64,000 nucleotides of DNA. Origin: Curtobacterium guangdongense. Lineage in GTDB: Bacteria > Actinomycetota > Actinomycetes > Actinomycetales > Microbacteriaceae. Position 1 is the stretch's first letter. Each line of letters begins with the position of its first letter. Positions 43,004 to 51,509 of this stretch are shown here, piece by piece. The stretch lies in assembly GCF_049341845.1 (NCBI RefSeq), contig NZ_JBMPIT010000007.1:1-64000 (forward strand), written 5' to 3'. The translations under genes were made by a program, and so were the position numbers. Below the pieces are notes generated by a model that worked only from the letters and a program-made list of their open reading frames with translations, searched no databases and was not told the origin of the DNA.

Positions 43004-43642
43004 GTGCCTGTGGAGGGATCGGTCGACGAGGCCGTCGAGCGTGCGCTCGAACTGGCATCCGCCGGGGATCGGGCGGTGCTCGGCATCGCCGGGGCTCCCG
43101 GTGCGGGCAAGTCCACGCTGGCCAGGCGGATCGTCGCCGCGGTGGACGAGCGGTTCGGACCCGGCACGGCCGTGCAGGTCCCGATGGACGGCTTCCACCT
43201 GGCGAACGCCGCGCTGGACGCCCTCGGCCGACACGACCGGAAGGGCGCGGTCGACACCTTCGATGCCGACGGGTACGTCGCGCTCGTGCGGCGGCTCGTG
43301 GCCGCTGACGAACCGGTCGTCTGGGCGCCGGACTTCGACCGCCGCGTCGACGAGCCCGTGGCGGGCAGCATCGCCGTGCCGCGGGCGACCCGGCTCGTGG
43401 TCTCCGAGGGCAACTACCTGCTCGACGACACCGACCCGTGGGCGGCGCTCCGCGACCTCTTCACCGAGACGTGGTCCTGCGTCGTGGACGACGGCGTCCG
43501 CGTCGATCGTCTGGTCGGTCGGCACATGCGGCACGGCCGCGACCACGATGCGGCCGTGCGCTGGGCGATCGACGTCGACGGCGTGAACGCCACACGCGTC
43601 GCTCCCACGGTGAGCAGAGCCTCCCGGATCGTCCGGACCTGA
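43004..43642 (+). CDS. Nucleoside/nucleotide kinase family protein (uridine-kinase-like P-loop)
   Basis: A 212-residue P-loop kinase. Walker A GAPGAGKSTLARRI is near residue 28, MDGFHLANAALDALGRHDRK near 55 and VSEGNYLLDD near 130, the pattern of the YggC/FrcK-like branch of the uridine-kinase/pantothenate-kinase superfamily. It probably phosphorylates a sugar or nucleoside. The GTG at 43004 follows a weak GATGAGG; a second GTG two codons later is equally possible. It precedes the NmrA-like gene by 22 bp. Confidence 0.82.
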   Translation: MPVEGSVDEAVERALELASAGDRAVLGIAGAPGAGKSTLARRIVAAVDERFGPGTAVQVPMDGFHLANAALDALGRHDRKGAVDTFDADGYVALVRRLVAADEPVVWAPDFDRRVDEPVAGSIAVPRATRLVVSEGNYLLDDTDPWAALRDLFTETWSCVVDDGVRVDRLVGRHMRHGRDHDAAVRWAIDVDGVNATRVAPTVSRASRIVRT

Positions 43643-43664
43643 CCACCTGAACGAAGGAACCCGC

Positions 43665-44498
43665 ATGACCATCGCCATCACCGGCGCGACCGGCAACATC
43701 GGCGGTGCGGTCGCCCACGCGCTCGCCGCGGACGGCGTGCCGTTCCGCATGATCGTCCGCGACGCCGCACGGGCTCCCGAGCTGCCCGGGACGGACGTCG
43801 CCGTGGCGACGTTCGACGACGTCGACGCGGCACGCAGCGCGCTCGAGGGCGTCGACGTCCTGCTCATGGTGTCCGCCGCAGAGGCCGAGGACCGCCTGGC
43901 GCAGCACCGCGCCTTCGTCGGGGCGGCGGCGACGGCCGGTGTCCGGCACGTCGTCTACACCTCGTTCTCGGGCGCGGCCGCGGATGCGACCTTCACGCTC
44001 GGTCGCGACCACTGGGCGACGGAGCAGGCGATCCGGGCCACGGGCATGGCGCACACGTTCCTGCGGGACAACTTCTACCTGGACTTCGTCGAGGACCTGG
44101 TTGGCGAGGACGGGGTGATCCGTGGACCGGCTGGCGACGGTGCGATGGCCGCGGTCGCGCGTGCCGACGTCGCCCGGGTCGCAACAGCTGTGCTCGAGAA
44201 TCCCTCGGCACACCTGGACCGGACGTACGAGCTCAGCGGTCCCGTGGCGATCACCCTGGAGCAGGCGGCTGCGACGGTGAGCGCCGAGCGGGGCCGTACG
44301 GTGACGTACCACCGGGAGACGCTCGACGAGGCCTATGCATCGCGGGCGCGGTGGAACCCGGAGCCGTGGCAGGCCGATGCGTGGGTGAGCACCTACACGG
44401 CGATCGCCGAGGGGGCGCTGGCGCGCGTGTCCGGAGACGTCGAGCGGGTCACCGGTCGGGCGCCGATGACGCTGCAGGACGTGCTGCGCGCCGGGTGA
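43665..44498 (+). CDS. NmrA-like NAD(P)-binding protein (quinone-oxidoreductase-like)
   Basis: A 277-residue atypical SDR. ITGATGNIGGAVAHALAADG at the start is the cofactor loop. HVVYTSFSGAAADATFTLGR and MAHTFLRDNFYLDFVEDLVG match NmrA/YtfG-type NAD(P)H:quinone oxidoreductases and redox sensors. No classical YxxxK is expected in this group. The ATG follows GAAGGA. It ends shortly before a family A repeat array and is convergent with the MFS gene. Confidence 0.86.
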   Translation: MTIAITGATGNIGGAVAHALAADGVPFRMIVRDAARAPELPGTDVAVATFDDVDAARSALEGVDVLLMVSAAEAEDRLAQHRAFVGAAATAGVRHVVYTSFSGAAADATFTLGRDHWATEQAIRATGMAHTFLRDNFYLDFVEDLVGEDGVIRGPAGDGAMAAVARADVARVATAVLENPSAHLDRTYELSGPVAITLEQAAATVSAERGRTVTYHRETLDEAYASRARWNPEPWQADAWVSTYTAIAEGALARVSGDVERVTGRAPMTLQDVLRAG

Positions 44499-44534
44499 GG
44501 TGCGGGGGCGTGTCGCGGTCGGGGCTGTTCCGCG

Positions 44535-44632
44535 CGGTCGGGGGCCGAATCGCGCGTAGGAGGTCGAAACGCGCGTAGGAGGTCGGAAAATCGGGCCTCC
44601 TACGCGCGAAAGAGCCTTCTACGCGCGAAACA
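44535..44632. repeat. Family A intergenic repeat array, copy 2
   Basis: Two forward units (44550-44566 and 44569-44585) with a 19-bp period are followed by two inverted units (tacgcgcga at 44601-44609 and 44620-44628), also 19 bp apart. The array lies between the convergent NmrA-like and MFS genes, where a bidirectional terminator is expected and no other hairpin is seen. Confidence 0.8.
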
Positions 44633-44680
44633 GCCCCCGCTCCCACCCCATCCCACGCCCGCGCGGAACAGTTCGTGGCG

Positions 44681-45922
44681 TCAGGGAACCCGGCGGGCGG
44701 ACAGGGTCCCCACGATGCCGAGGGTCAGGACGGCCACGAGCACGACGAGCAGTGGCGCGGTCCAGTCGTTCGTCGCGTCGTGCAGCGCCCCGGCGACGAG
44801 CGGACCCGCCGACCCGATCAGGTAGCCGCCGCCCTGCACGAACGCGGACATCCTCCTGGCGTCGTCGTCGGTCGACACGAGTCGCACGATGATGATGAAG
44901 ATGACGGTGATCCCGCCGCCCTGGGCCGCCCCGCCGAGGATCGACCAGAGCAACCAGAGCTGCGGCGCGAACAGCAGCCCCAGCGGCATCGCGAGCCAGA
45001 GGAACGCCACCAGCGACAGGATCGCCCGAGGTCGCCAGCGGGAGGCGAGCACCGGGACACCGAGCGCTCCGACGACCGCGAGGATCTGGAACACGGACGA
45101 GCTCGCACCCGACGACGCCTTCGAGAAGCCGATCTCGTCGTGCAGCAGCGTCGGGATCCACGCCGTGAGCGCGTAGTAGGAGAACGCCTGGCCGCCGAAC
45201 GCCAACGTGAGCCCGATCGTCACCCACCTGGCTGGACGGGCAGCAGCGGGGGACGGCACCCGGATGGCCCCCGTCCCGAGCACCTGGTCGATCGGCCCGG
45301 TGACGACCGCCGGCTCCGTGGGGCTCCCGGTTGCCGGGCCCATCCACGCGGCACGGGCTCCGACCGCGTACGTCCACGCCAGCCCGGCGACCACGGCGAG
45401 GAGTCCCCACACCGCGATCGCGATCGGCCAGCCCCACACGGATGCGAGCGGTGCGGTGGCGAGCGACGTCAGCATCGACCCGACGTTGAGCGCCGACGTG
45501 TACACGCCGGTGACGATCCCGACGCGCTCGGGCGAGGTGTCCCGGCGGATGACGACGGGGATCACCACGTTGCCGATGGTGATGCCGATGCCGATCACCG
45601 CGGTACCGATCAGCAGCGCCGCGGCACTGGGCACCGACCGGAGCACGGTGCCGGCGAGCACGATCACGAGCGACAGGGACAGTGCCCGCTCGGGGGTCGC
45701 CTTCGCGATCACCCAGCTAGCGAGCGGTGTCGCGAGGGCGAAGCAGAGCACCGGGATCGTCGTGAGGAGCCCTGCGACGGTGGTCGTCAGGCCGAGGTCG
45801 AGCCGGATGTCACCGATCACCGGGGCCGGGGCGACGATGGGGCCGCGCAGGTTCAACGCGACGAGCACGATGGCCGCCGGCAGCACCCAGCCGGCGCGGC
45901 GCAGTGCGGCGGCGCGGGTCAC
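44681..45922 (-). CDS. MFS transporter, CynX/NimT family
   Basis: A 413-residue, 12-helix carrier. ALNLRGPIVAPAPVIGDIR near residue 25 and GGGYLIGSAGPLVAGALHD near the end are hallmarks of CynX/NimT proteins (cyanate or nitroimidazole transport in named members). The start is the GTG at 45922, overlapping the HAD gene stop in GTGA; a longer frame upstream is only arginine-rich shadow sequence. The substrate is unknown. Confidence 0.87.
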   Translation of the reverse strand: MTRAAALRRAGWVLPAAIVLVALNLRGPIVAPAPVIGDIRLDLGLTTTVAGLLTTIPVLCFALATPLASWVIAKATPERALSLSLVIVLAGTVLRSVPSAAALLIGTAVIGIGITIGNVVIPVVIRRDTSPERVGIVTGVYTSALNVGSMLTSLATAPLASVWGWPIAIAVWGLLAVVAGLAWTYAVGARAAWMGPATGSPTEPAVVTGPIDQVLGTGAIRVPSPAAARPARWVTIGLTLAFGGQAFSYYALTAWIPTLLHDEIGFSKASSGASSSVFQILAVVGALGVPVLASRWRPRAILSLVAFLWLAMPLGLLFAPQLWLLWSILGGAAQGGGITVIFIIIVRLVSTDDDARRMSAFVQGGGYLIGSAGPLVAGALHDATNDWTAPLLVVLVAVLTLGIVGTLSARRVP

Positions 45923-46623
45923 GAACGGGCGCTGGCGTCGGCGGTGGGTGCGTCCGGCGCCGAAGCCCCTGGCAGCAGGATCGGCAGCAGGTCGAGCGGG
46001 GTGGCCGCCCGCGCGATGGTTCCCTCGGCTTCGGCGGGGGAGCCGTAGCCCCACTCGGCGAAGACCACGGGGACGCCGTGCACCCGGGCTCCCTCGACGT
46101 CGTGCAGCCGGTCGCCGACGAGCACCGGACGCGAGACGTCGAACCCGCGGCCGTCGAGGCGCTTCAGCGCTTCCTCGACCACGTCGGCCTTCGAGGAGCG
46201 GACCTCGTCGTCACTGGCGCCGGTGATGATGTCGATGTCCCCGGTCAGTCCGTAGTGGTCGAGGATGTACGTCGCCGGGGTCTCGGGCTTGCTCGTCGCC
46301 GTCGAGATCGGCAGCCCGGCCTGGTGCAGGGTGCGCAGGACCACGTCGATGCCGGGGAACATCGCGGAGTCGAGGGCGCCGTGGGAGAAGTAGTGCTCGC
46401 GGTAGACGGCCAGGGTGCGGTCCGCGAGTTCCTGGTCCATGCCCATCGCGTCGCGGAAGGTGTCGAGGATCGGCGGCCCGACGAACGACATCAGCGTCTC
46501 GTGGTCCGGGACGGGCACGCCGACCTTGCGGAACGTGTACGTCAGGCTCTCCAGGATGCCCGGCGCCGAGTCGCTGATGGTTCCGTCGAGGTCGAAGAGG
46601 ATGGCGCTGAACGGGCTTGTCAT
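45919..46623 (-). CDS. HAD family phosphatase (phosphoglycolate-phosphatase-like)
   Basis: A 234-residue haloacid-dehalogenase-fold hydrolase. The nucleophile motif FDLDGTISDSAPGI is near residue 10, motif III lysine in ATSKPETPATYIL near 110, and motif IV VGDRLHDVEGARVHGVP near 173. A cap domain lies between. It resembles Gph/PpaX enzymes that dephosphorylate phosphoglycolate or pyrophosphate-like substrates. It is coupled to the MFS gene by a 4-bp overlap, though the functional link is unclear. Confidence 0.88.
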   Translation of the reverse strand: MTSPFSAILFDLDGTISDSAPGILESLTYTFRKVGVPVPDHETLMSFVGPPILDTFRDAMGMDQELADRTLAVYREHYFSHGALDSAMFPGIDVVLRTLHQAGLPISTATSKPETPATYILDHYGLTGDIDIITGASDDEVRSSKADVVEEALKRLDGRGFDVSRPVLVGDRLHDVEGARVHGVPVVFAEWGYGSPAEAEGTIARAATPLDLLPILLPGASAPDAPTADASARS

Positions 46624-46694
46624 GACGTACCCACCCTAACCGGGGCGGTGGACGCGGCCCACCTGTGGGTCGTGACGTGCTCGGCGGGGCCGAG

Positions 46695-46709
46695 CCGGGC
46701 CTCCCGTCC
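46695..46709 (-). repeat. Family B short repeat
   Basis: The reverse complement GGACGGGAGGCCCGG matches the consensus. It lies upstream of the HAD gene, just before the third family A array. Confidence 0.55.
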
Positions 46710-46740
46710 GCCCCTGCGGTGCGTCGGTGGGTCCGTGGGT

Positions 46741-46866
46741 CGAAACGCGCGTAGCGAGCCGAATCGCGCGTAGGAGGTCGTTCCTTTCGACCTCCTACGC
46801 GCGAAACGGCCTCCTACGCACGAAACGGCCCCCGCCCGCACGAACCGGCCCCCGCCGGCGCGAAAC
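46741..46866. repeat. Family A intergenic repeat array, copy 3
   Basis: Two forward units (cores at 46746 and 46765, 19-bp period) precede two clear inverted units (46788-46804 and about 46807-46823) and two further decayed inverted units ending near 46843 and 46863. The array lies between the nucS stop and the HAD gene start. The decaying copies suggest growth by tandem duplication followed by drift. Confidence 0.75.
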
Positions 46867-46880
46867 GGCGACCGCTCGGC

Positions 46881-47576
46881 TCAGAACAGGCGGGTGTGCC
46901 CGCCCTCGATGCCGCGCATCGCGTCGTAGTCGAGGACCAGCACGCGGATGCCGCGGTCCTCGGCCAGTGTGCGGGCCTGCGGCGCGACGGTCTGCGCGGC
47001 GAGCACACCCTGCACCGGGCGGAGGAGCGGGTCGCGGTTCATCAGCTCGAGGTAGCGGGTGAGCTGCTCGACCGCGTCGATGTTGGCGTTGCGCTTCATC
47101 TCGACCGCGACGCTCGCACCGGCGTCGTCGCGCGCCAGGATGTCCACCGGCCCGATCGCCGTCATGTACTCGCGCCGGACGAGCGTGTGCCCGTCCCCGA
47201 GGAGCTCGATCTGCTCCGCGAGGAGCTGCTGCAGGTGCGCCTCGACCCCGTCCTTCACGAGCCCCGGGTCGACGCCGAGGTCGTGGCTCTCGTCCGCGAT
47301 GACTTCGTAGATGCTGACGACGAGCTTGTCCTGCGTCTTCTTCTGCGTGACCGTCCAGACCTGCTCGATGCCGGCCTCGGCCTGCTCCTCGGAGGGGTCG
47401 CCGATCTCGATCGAGCACGGCGGGCTCATCCAGTTCAGCGGCTTGTAGCTGCCGCCGTCCGAGTGGACGAGCAGCGAGCCGTCGGCCTTCAGCATGAGGA
47501 GCCGGGTGGCGAGGGGGAGGTGTGCCGACAGGCGACCGGCGTAGTCGACGGAGCAGCGGGCGATGACGAGACGCAC
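46881..47576 (-). CDS. nucS: Endonuclease NucS (EndoMS), non-canonical mismatch repair
   Basis: A 231-residue protein matching actinobacterial NucS/EndoMS, which cuts both strands at mismatches and replaces MutS/MutL in these bacteria. The N-terminal domain starts MRLVIARCSVDYAGRLSAHL. The RecB-like nuclease domain has GPVDILARDDAGASVAVEMK, with the catalytic Asp and the ExK pair near residues 150-168. The C-terminus ends in RLF, consistent with the sliding-clamp contact known in this family. It is usually single copy. It starts 9 bp after the stop of an upstream MFS gene on the same strand. Confidence 0.93.
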   Translation of the reverse strand: MRLVIARCSVDYAGRLSAHLPLATRLLMLKADGSLLVHSDGGSYKPLNWMSPPCSIEIGDPSEEQAEAGIEQVWTVTQKKTQDKLVVSIYEVIADESHDLGVDPGLVKDGVEAHLQQLLAEQIELLGDGHTLVRREYMTAIGPVDILARDDAGASVAVEMKRNANIDAVEQLTRYLELMNRDPLLRPVQGVLAAQTVAPQARTLAEDRGIRVLVLDYDAMRGIEGGHTRLF

Positions 47577-47585
47577 CCCGGAAGC

Positions 47586-48902
47586 CTAACGGGCGTCCGG
47601 CCCCCGGTTCGCGTCGGCCTGGAGGCTCGGCTCGGCTCCGGCGCGTTCGTTCCCCGGGTGGGTGGCCGGGTCCACGGCACCCGGCTGCGCGTCCGGCGTC
47701 CGCTCGCGTGCCGCACCCGATGCCAGACCGGCAGCGACGATGAAGACGAACACGATGAGCAGACCGTGCAGCAGGCCGAAGTGCTCACCCGCGAACCCGA
47801 TGATCGGCGGCCCGGCGAGGAACGCGACGTACCCGATGGTGGCCACGGCACTCACCTTGGCGGCTGCGGTGCGGGGGTCGTCGGCGGCGGCCGACATGCC
47901 CATCGGGAAGCCGAGGCTCGCGCCGAGTCCCCAGAGCACCACGCCGACGATCGCCAGCGGCACGCTCGGCACGAAGATGAGCATGCCGAGGCCGACGACC
48001 GCGACCGCCGCACTGGTCCGGAGCACCGGGACGCGGCCGAACCGGTCGATCAGCGGACTGCCGGCGACCCGGCCGACGGTCATCGCGGCGAGGAACACGG
48101 TGAGCACGGCGGACCCGGCGTCGTTCTCGAGCCCGTGGCCGTCGATCATGGCGAGCGGCAGCCAGTCGTTGGCGGATCCCTCGGCGAGGGCCATGCCGAG
48201 CACGATGACACCGATGAGGAGCGTGGACGGCTGCTTCCAGACGGCCCAGCGGGACACCGGCAGCGGCACGGGGGTGGTGTCGGTGGGTTCCGGTTCGGTG
48301 AACCGCTCGTCGCCGAACCACCGGACGGCGACGGTCATCGCGATGCCGATGAGGACGCCGAGTACGACGAAGTGCAGCGCGACGGGGACCTCGAGGCGTT
48401 CGGCCAGTGCGCCGAGCCCGGCACCGGCGAGCGTGCCGAGGCTGAACGCGGCGTGGAACATCGGCATGATCGTGCGGCCACCGAGTCGTTCGGCAGCGGC
48501 ACCGGAGACGTTCATCGACACGTCGGCGAGCCCGTTGCCGAAGCCGAACGCGATCAGGCACAGCCAGATGGCGGCGAAGCCCCACCCCGTGGTCACCGCG
48601 ACGCCGGCCATCACCATGCCGACGACCAGGCAGACGGCGGCGATCTGCACGCCGTGCTTCGCACCGAGCTTCGCGACGATGTGTCCGGCGAAGGTCAGTC
48701 CGGCGATCGACCCGACGCTCATCCCGACGACGAGCAGCCCCATCTCGAACGTGCTGGCGCCGAGCTCGTCGCGGACGCTCGGGATCCGGCCGAGCCAGGT
48801 CGCGATACCGAGCCCCGACAGGGTGAAGACCACGAACACCGCGGTGATCCACGCGCGGGTGCTGGGGGCCTGGCTCGTCCTGGTGACTGACGCCGTCGTC
48901 AT
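47586..48902 (-). CDS. MFS transporter (YbjJ/FucP-like)
   Basis: A 438-residue, 12-helix carrier. FVVFTLSGLGIATWLGRIPS near residue 22, AFGFGNGLADVSMNVSG near 120 and MFHAAFSLGTLAGAGLGAL match the YbjJ-like group of the sugar-transporter-related MFS. The last 40 residues are hydrophilic and disordered and include a family B repeat in DNA. It diverges from a LacI regulator over a 55-bp region holding a palindrome, so its expression is probably LacI-controlled and sugar-related. Confidence 0.86.
   Translation of the reverse strand: MTTASVTRTSQAPSTRAWITAVFVVFTLSGLGIATWLGRIPSVRDELGASTFEMGLLVVGMSVGSIAGLTFAGHIVAKLGAKHGVQIAAVCLVVGMVMAGVAVTTGWGFAAIWLCLIAFGFGNGLADVSMNVSGAAAERLGGRTIMPMFHAAFSLGTLAGAGLGALAERLEVPVALHFVVLGVLIGIAMTVAVRWFGDERFTEPEPTDTTPVPLPVSRWAVWKQPSTLLIGVIVLGMALAEGSANDWLPLAMIDGHGLENDAGSAVLTVFLAAMTVGRVAGSPLIDRFGRVPVLRTSAAVAVVGLGMLIFVPSVPLAIVGVVLWGLGASLGFPMGMSAAADDPRTAAAKVSAVATIGYVAFLAGPPIIGFAGEHFGLLHGLLIVFVFIVAAGLASGAARERTPDAQPGAVDPATHPGNERAGAEPSLQADANRGPDAR
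47616..47630 (+). repeat. Family B short repeat
   Basis: GGCCTGGAGGCTCGG matches the consensus. It falls inside the disordered C-terminal tail of the MFS gene. Confidence 0.45.
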
Positions 48903-48915
48903 GGTGCTGTTCCGA

Positions 48916-48929
48916 TCGAATCGATTCGA
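48916..48929. promoter_or_regulatory. LacI-type operator between MFS and LacI genes
   Basis: TCGAATCGATTCGA is a perfect 14-bp palindrome with a central CG, as LacI-family operators have. It sits in the 55-bp divergent region and could repress both the MFS and the regulator genes. Confidence 0.65.
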
Positions 48930-48957
48930 GTGTAGTTCTCGGATACGCTAACCGGCG

Positions 48958-50067
48958 ATGGACGACTCGGCAACACCTCGTGGCGCGTCGGGGCACACCG
49001 CGCCCGCACGACCGACGCTGGCTGCGGTCGCGCGTGCGGCGGGGGTCGCCGCGTCGACGGCGTCGCTCGCGTTCAGCGGCAGCGGCCCGGTGTCCGAGGA
49101 GACCCGCGCCCGCGTGCTCGCCGTCGCCGCGTCGATGGGGTACGACGGTCCCGACCCACGTGCGCGCTCGCTTCGCCGGGGTCGCTCCGGCGTGATCGGC
49201 GTCGTGATGGACGAACGCCTGAGCGACGCGTTCCGCGACCCGGTGAACGTCCTGACGCTCGACGGCATCGCCGAGGTCGCCGGGGAGGCCGGGGCGTCGC
49301 TGCTCCTCGTCCGGAGCCCCCTCGACGACGAGCGCGGCATGGGCCCGCTGGTCGACGCCCCGATGGACGCGGTGGTCCTGGTCGGCTGCAACGTGCGGGT
49401 GGACCCCGCCGTCGCCGTGCTCCGACGCCGCGGGATCCCGGTCGTCGCGATCGAGGCGGACGACATCGAGGGCGCTGTCCCGATCCAGCTCGACAACCGG
49501 GAGGGCTCGCGCCGCGCGGCCGCGTTCCTCCGGGACCTCGGCCACACCGACGTCACCGTGGTCACGCTGCCCCTCGACGCCACGCACCAGCTCGGGCCGA
49601 TCTCCGATGCGCGCTTCGCGGCGGGGGCGGCGTTCACGACGATGGAGCGGCTCCGCGGGGTCCGTGGCGTGTTCCCGTCGTGTGTCGCGATCGAGGCGGG
49701 CGGCAGCTCCGTCGAGGCCGGGCGCGTCGCCGGGGAGTCGCTGTTCGGGCCCGACGGCACCCGTCCGACCGCCGTCATCGCGCAGAGCGACCTGCTCGCC
49801 GTCGGGGTGATCTCCTCGGCGCTCGAGCACGGGCTGCGGGTGCCGGAGGACGTCAGCGTGGTGGGTTTCGACGGCATCCACGTGGACGACAGCCTGCTGC
49901 ACCGTTCGCCGATCCGGCAGCTGACCACGCTCGTGCAGCCGTTCGTGCAGAAGGGCCAGGCGGCTGCGCGGGCAGCGCTGGCGATGCTCGAGGGCGATGC
50001 GCCGAGTGGTGCGTCGTTCCGCTCCGAGCTCCGCGTCGGCGACACGACGGCACCCCCGCGCGCGTAG
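48958..50067 (+). CDS. LacI family transcriptional regulator
   Basis: A 369-residue repressor. The HTH is at residues 18-65 (PTLAAVARAAGVAASTASLA, then GSGPVSEETRARVLAVAASM and GYDG). A periplasmic-binding-protein-like domain follows with SGVIGVVMDERLSDAF and ending in VSVVGFDGIHVDDSLLHRSP. It presumably binds a sugar effector. The serine-rich HTH has AFSGSGPVS in place of the usual VLNG, a mild deviation. It faces the MFS gene across the palindrome at 48916. Confidence 0.9.
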   Translation: MDDSATPRGASGHTAPARPTLAAVARAAGVAASTASLAFSGSGPVSEETRARVLAVAASMGYDGPDPRARSLRRGRSGVIGVVMDERLSDAFRDPVNVLTLDGIAEVAGEAGASLLLVRSPLDDERGMGPLVDAPMDAVVLVGCNVRVDPAVAVLRRRGIPVVAIEADDIEGAVPIQLDNREGSRRAAAFLRDLGHTDVTVVTLPLDATHQLGPISDARFAAGAAFTTMERLRGVRGVFPSCVAIEAGGSSVEAGRVAGESLFGPDGTRPTAVIAQSDLLAVGVISSALEHGLRVPEDVSVVGFDGIHVDDSLLHRSPIRQLTTLVQPFVQKGQAAARAALAMLEGDAPSGASFRSELRVGDTTAPPRA

Positions 50068-50092
50068 CCCGCGGCAGGCGCGCCCGCGCCAC

Positions 50093-51403
50093 TCAGCGCG
50101 CCATCGCGACCGCGATCCAGCCCGGGCGGTGCGCCCGCACGCCGAGCGTCACCGCGCGCACGCCGATGTACCCGAACGAGAACACCGCCCACAGCGCCGC
50201 GAGCCCGTCCCCGAAGACCCAGAGCAGCGGCAGGTACACGACGAGGTTCACCCCGCCGGCGATCGCGAGGTACCTGGCGTCGCCCGCGCCGATCAGCACC
50301 CCGTCGAGCACGAACACGTACCCGGCGACCGGCATCCCCGCCGCGATGAGCACGAGCACGACGGGCAGCGACGACCGGACTGCCTCGGAGTCCGAGAACA
50401 CCGGGCCCAGCACCCCGCTCACCGCCAGGGTCAGCAGGCCGAGCAGCACGCCACCACCGATGCCGAGCACCACGAGCCGCGTCGTCACGAGCCGCACCCG
50501 GTCGGCGTCACCCGCTCCGAGCGCGTGCCCGACGAGTGCCTGTCCAGCGATCGCCAGCGCGTCGAGCGCGAAGGCGAGCGTGCTGAACACCGTCAGACCG
50601 ACCTGCGTCGTCGCGAGTCCGACCGTCCCCAGCCCGGCGGCCACCCCGACGGTCGCGAGCATCGCCACCCGCAGCGACGCGGTCCGCAGGAACAGCCACG
50701 CTCCCGACCGCAGTGCCCGCACCACGCCAGAGGCGCCCGGCCGCAGTGGAGCCCCCACCCGTCGGGCCGCACGCACGGCGATCACCACGTACACGGCGGC
50801 CATCGACCACTGCACGATCACGGTGCCGGCGGCCGATCCCTCCACACCCCACCCGAACCCGTAGATGAGCACCGCGTTGAGGAGACCGTTCGCCACGAAG
50901 CCGATCGACGCCACGACGAGCGGCGTCCTGGTGTCCTGCAGCCCCCGCAGCAGCCCCGTCGACGCGGTGACGACGAGGATCCCGGGGAGGCCGATCAGCG
51001 ACACGAGCAGGTACGCGGTCGCGGCGCTCGAGACCGGGGTCGACGCACCGAACAGCCCGACGAGCGGACCGGCGAGCGGCCACCCGACAAGCGCCAGCAC
51101 GATGCCGAGCCCGAGCGCGAGCCACATCCCGTCGATGCCGGCGTGCACCCCTCCGCGCCGGTCACCGCCACCGAGCGCGCGCGCCACGGCAGGTGTCGTC
51201 GAGTAGGCCAGGAAGACGAGGAGCCCCGTCACGGTCTGCAGCACGGCACTCGCGAGTCCGACGGCGGCGAGTGGTGTCGCCCCGAGGTGTCCGACGAGCG
51301 CCGTGTCCGTCATCAGGAACAGCGGCTCGACGACGAGCGCGCCGAGTGCCGGCAGCGCCAGCCGGACGATGTCGCGGTCGACGGCGCGGCGGGACGTGGG
51401 CAC
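50093..51403 (-). CDS. MATE family efflux transporter (DinF-like)
   Basis: A 436-residue, 12-helix protein. VRLALPALGALVVEPLFLMT near residue 13 followed by DTALVGHLGATPLAAVGLA is the typical MATE opening, and the pseudo-repeat FALDALAIAGQALVGHALGA appears in the second half. It exports cationic drugs or metabolites using an ion gradient. It converges on the LacI gene with 25 bp between them. The upstream side holds a large inverted repeat that probably ends the permease transcript. Confidence 0.9.
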   Translation of the reverse strand: MPTSRRAVDRDIVRLALPALGALVVEPLFLMTDTALVGHLGATPLAAVGLASAVLQTVTGLLVFLAYSTTPAVARALGGGDRRGGVHAGIDGMWLALGLGIVLALVGWPLAGPLVGLFGASTPVSSAATAYLLVSLIGLPGILVVTASTGLLRGLQDTRTPLVVASIGFVANGLLNAVLIYGFGWGVEGSAAGTVIVQWSMAAVYVVIAVRAARRVGAPLRPGASGVVRALRSGAWLFLRTASLRVAMLATVGVAAGLGTVGLATTQVGLTVFSTLAFALDALAIAGQALVGHALGAGDADRVRLVTTRLVVLGIGGGVLLGLLTLAVSGVLGPVFSDSEAVRSSLPVVLVLIAAGMPVAGYVFVLDGVLIGAGDARYLAIAGGVNLVVYLPLLWVFGDGLAALWAVFSFGYIGVRAVTLGVRAHRPGWIAVAMAR

Positions 51404-51422
51404 CAGGACATCATGCCGGACC

Positions 51423-51494
51423 GGACGGGAGGCCCTGGTCGCGTCGCGCGCGCACCGTGCGGTGCGTGGCGGAGTCGACCAGTGCCTCCCGTCC
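51423..51494. repeat. Inverted pair of family B repeats forming a long hairpin (likely terminator)
   Basis: GGACGGGAGGCCCTGGTCG at 51423-51441 is mirrored by an almost identical inverted copy ending at 51494, with about 35 bp of CG-rich loop that can itself pair. This is the arrangement of paired REP elements. It lies downstream of the leftward NCS2 permease gene and before the MATE gene, so it probably ends permease transcription. Confidence 0.65.
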
Positions 51495-51509
51495 GACGGC
51501 GGGTCCGCG

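Noticed and set aside
44499..44680. Short frames ending in FRA or RGLFRA inside repeat arrays
   Set aside because: They are produced by the repeat unit itself and carry no start signal or family similarity.
45923..46054. Arginine-rich upstream extension of the CynX-type transporter
   Set aside because: It lies wholly within the HAD gene in another frame; the GTG at 45922 overlaps the HAD stop and gives the normal family start.
25816..46866. Family A repeats as a CRISPR-like array
   Set aside because: The 19-bp period leaves almost no spacer, units are inverted halfway through, sites are far apart and there are no cas genes.
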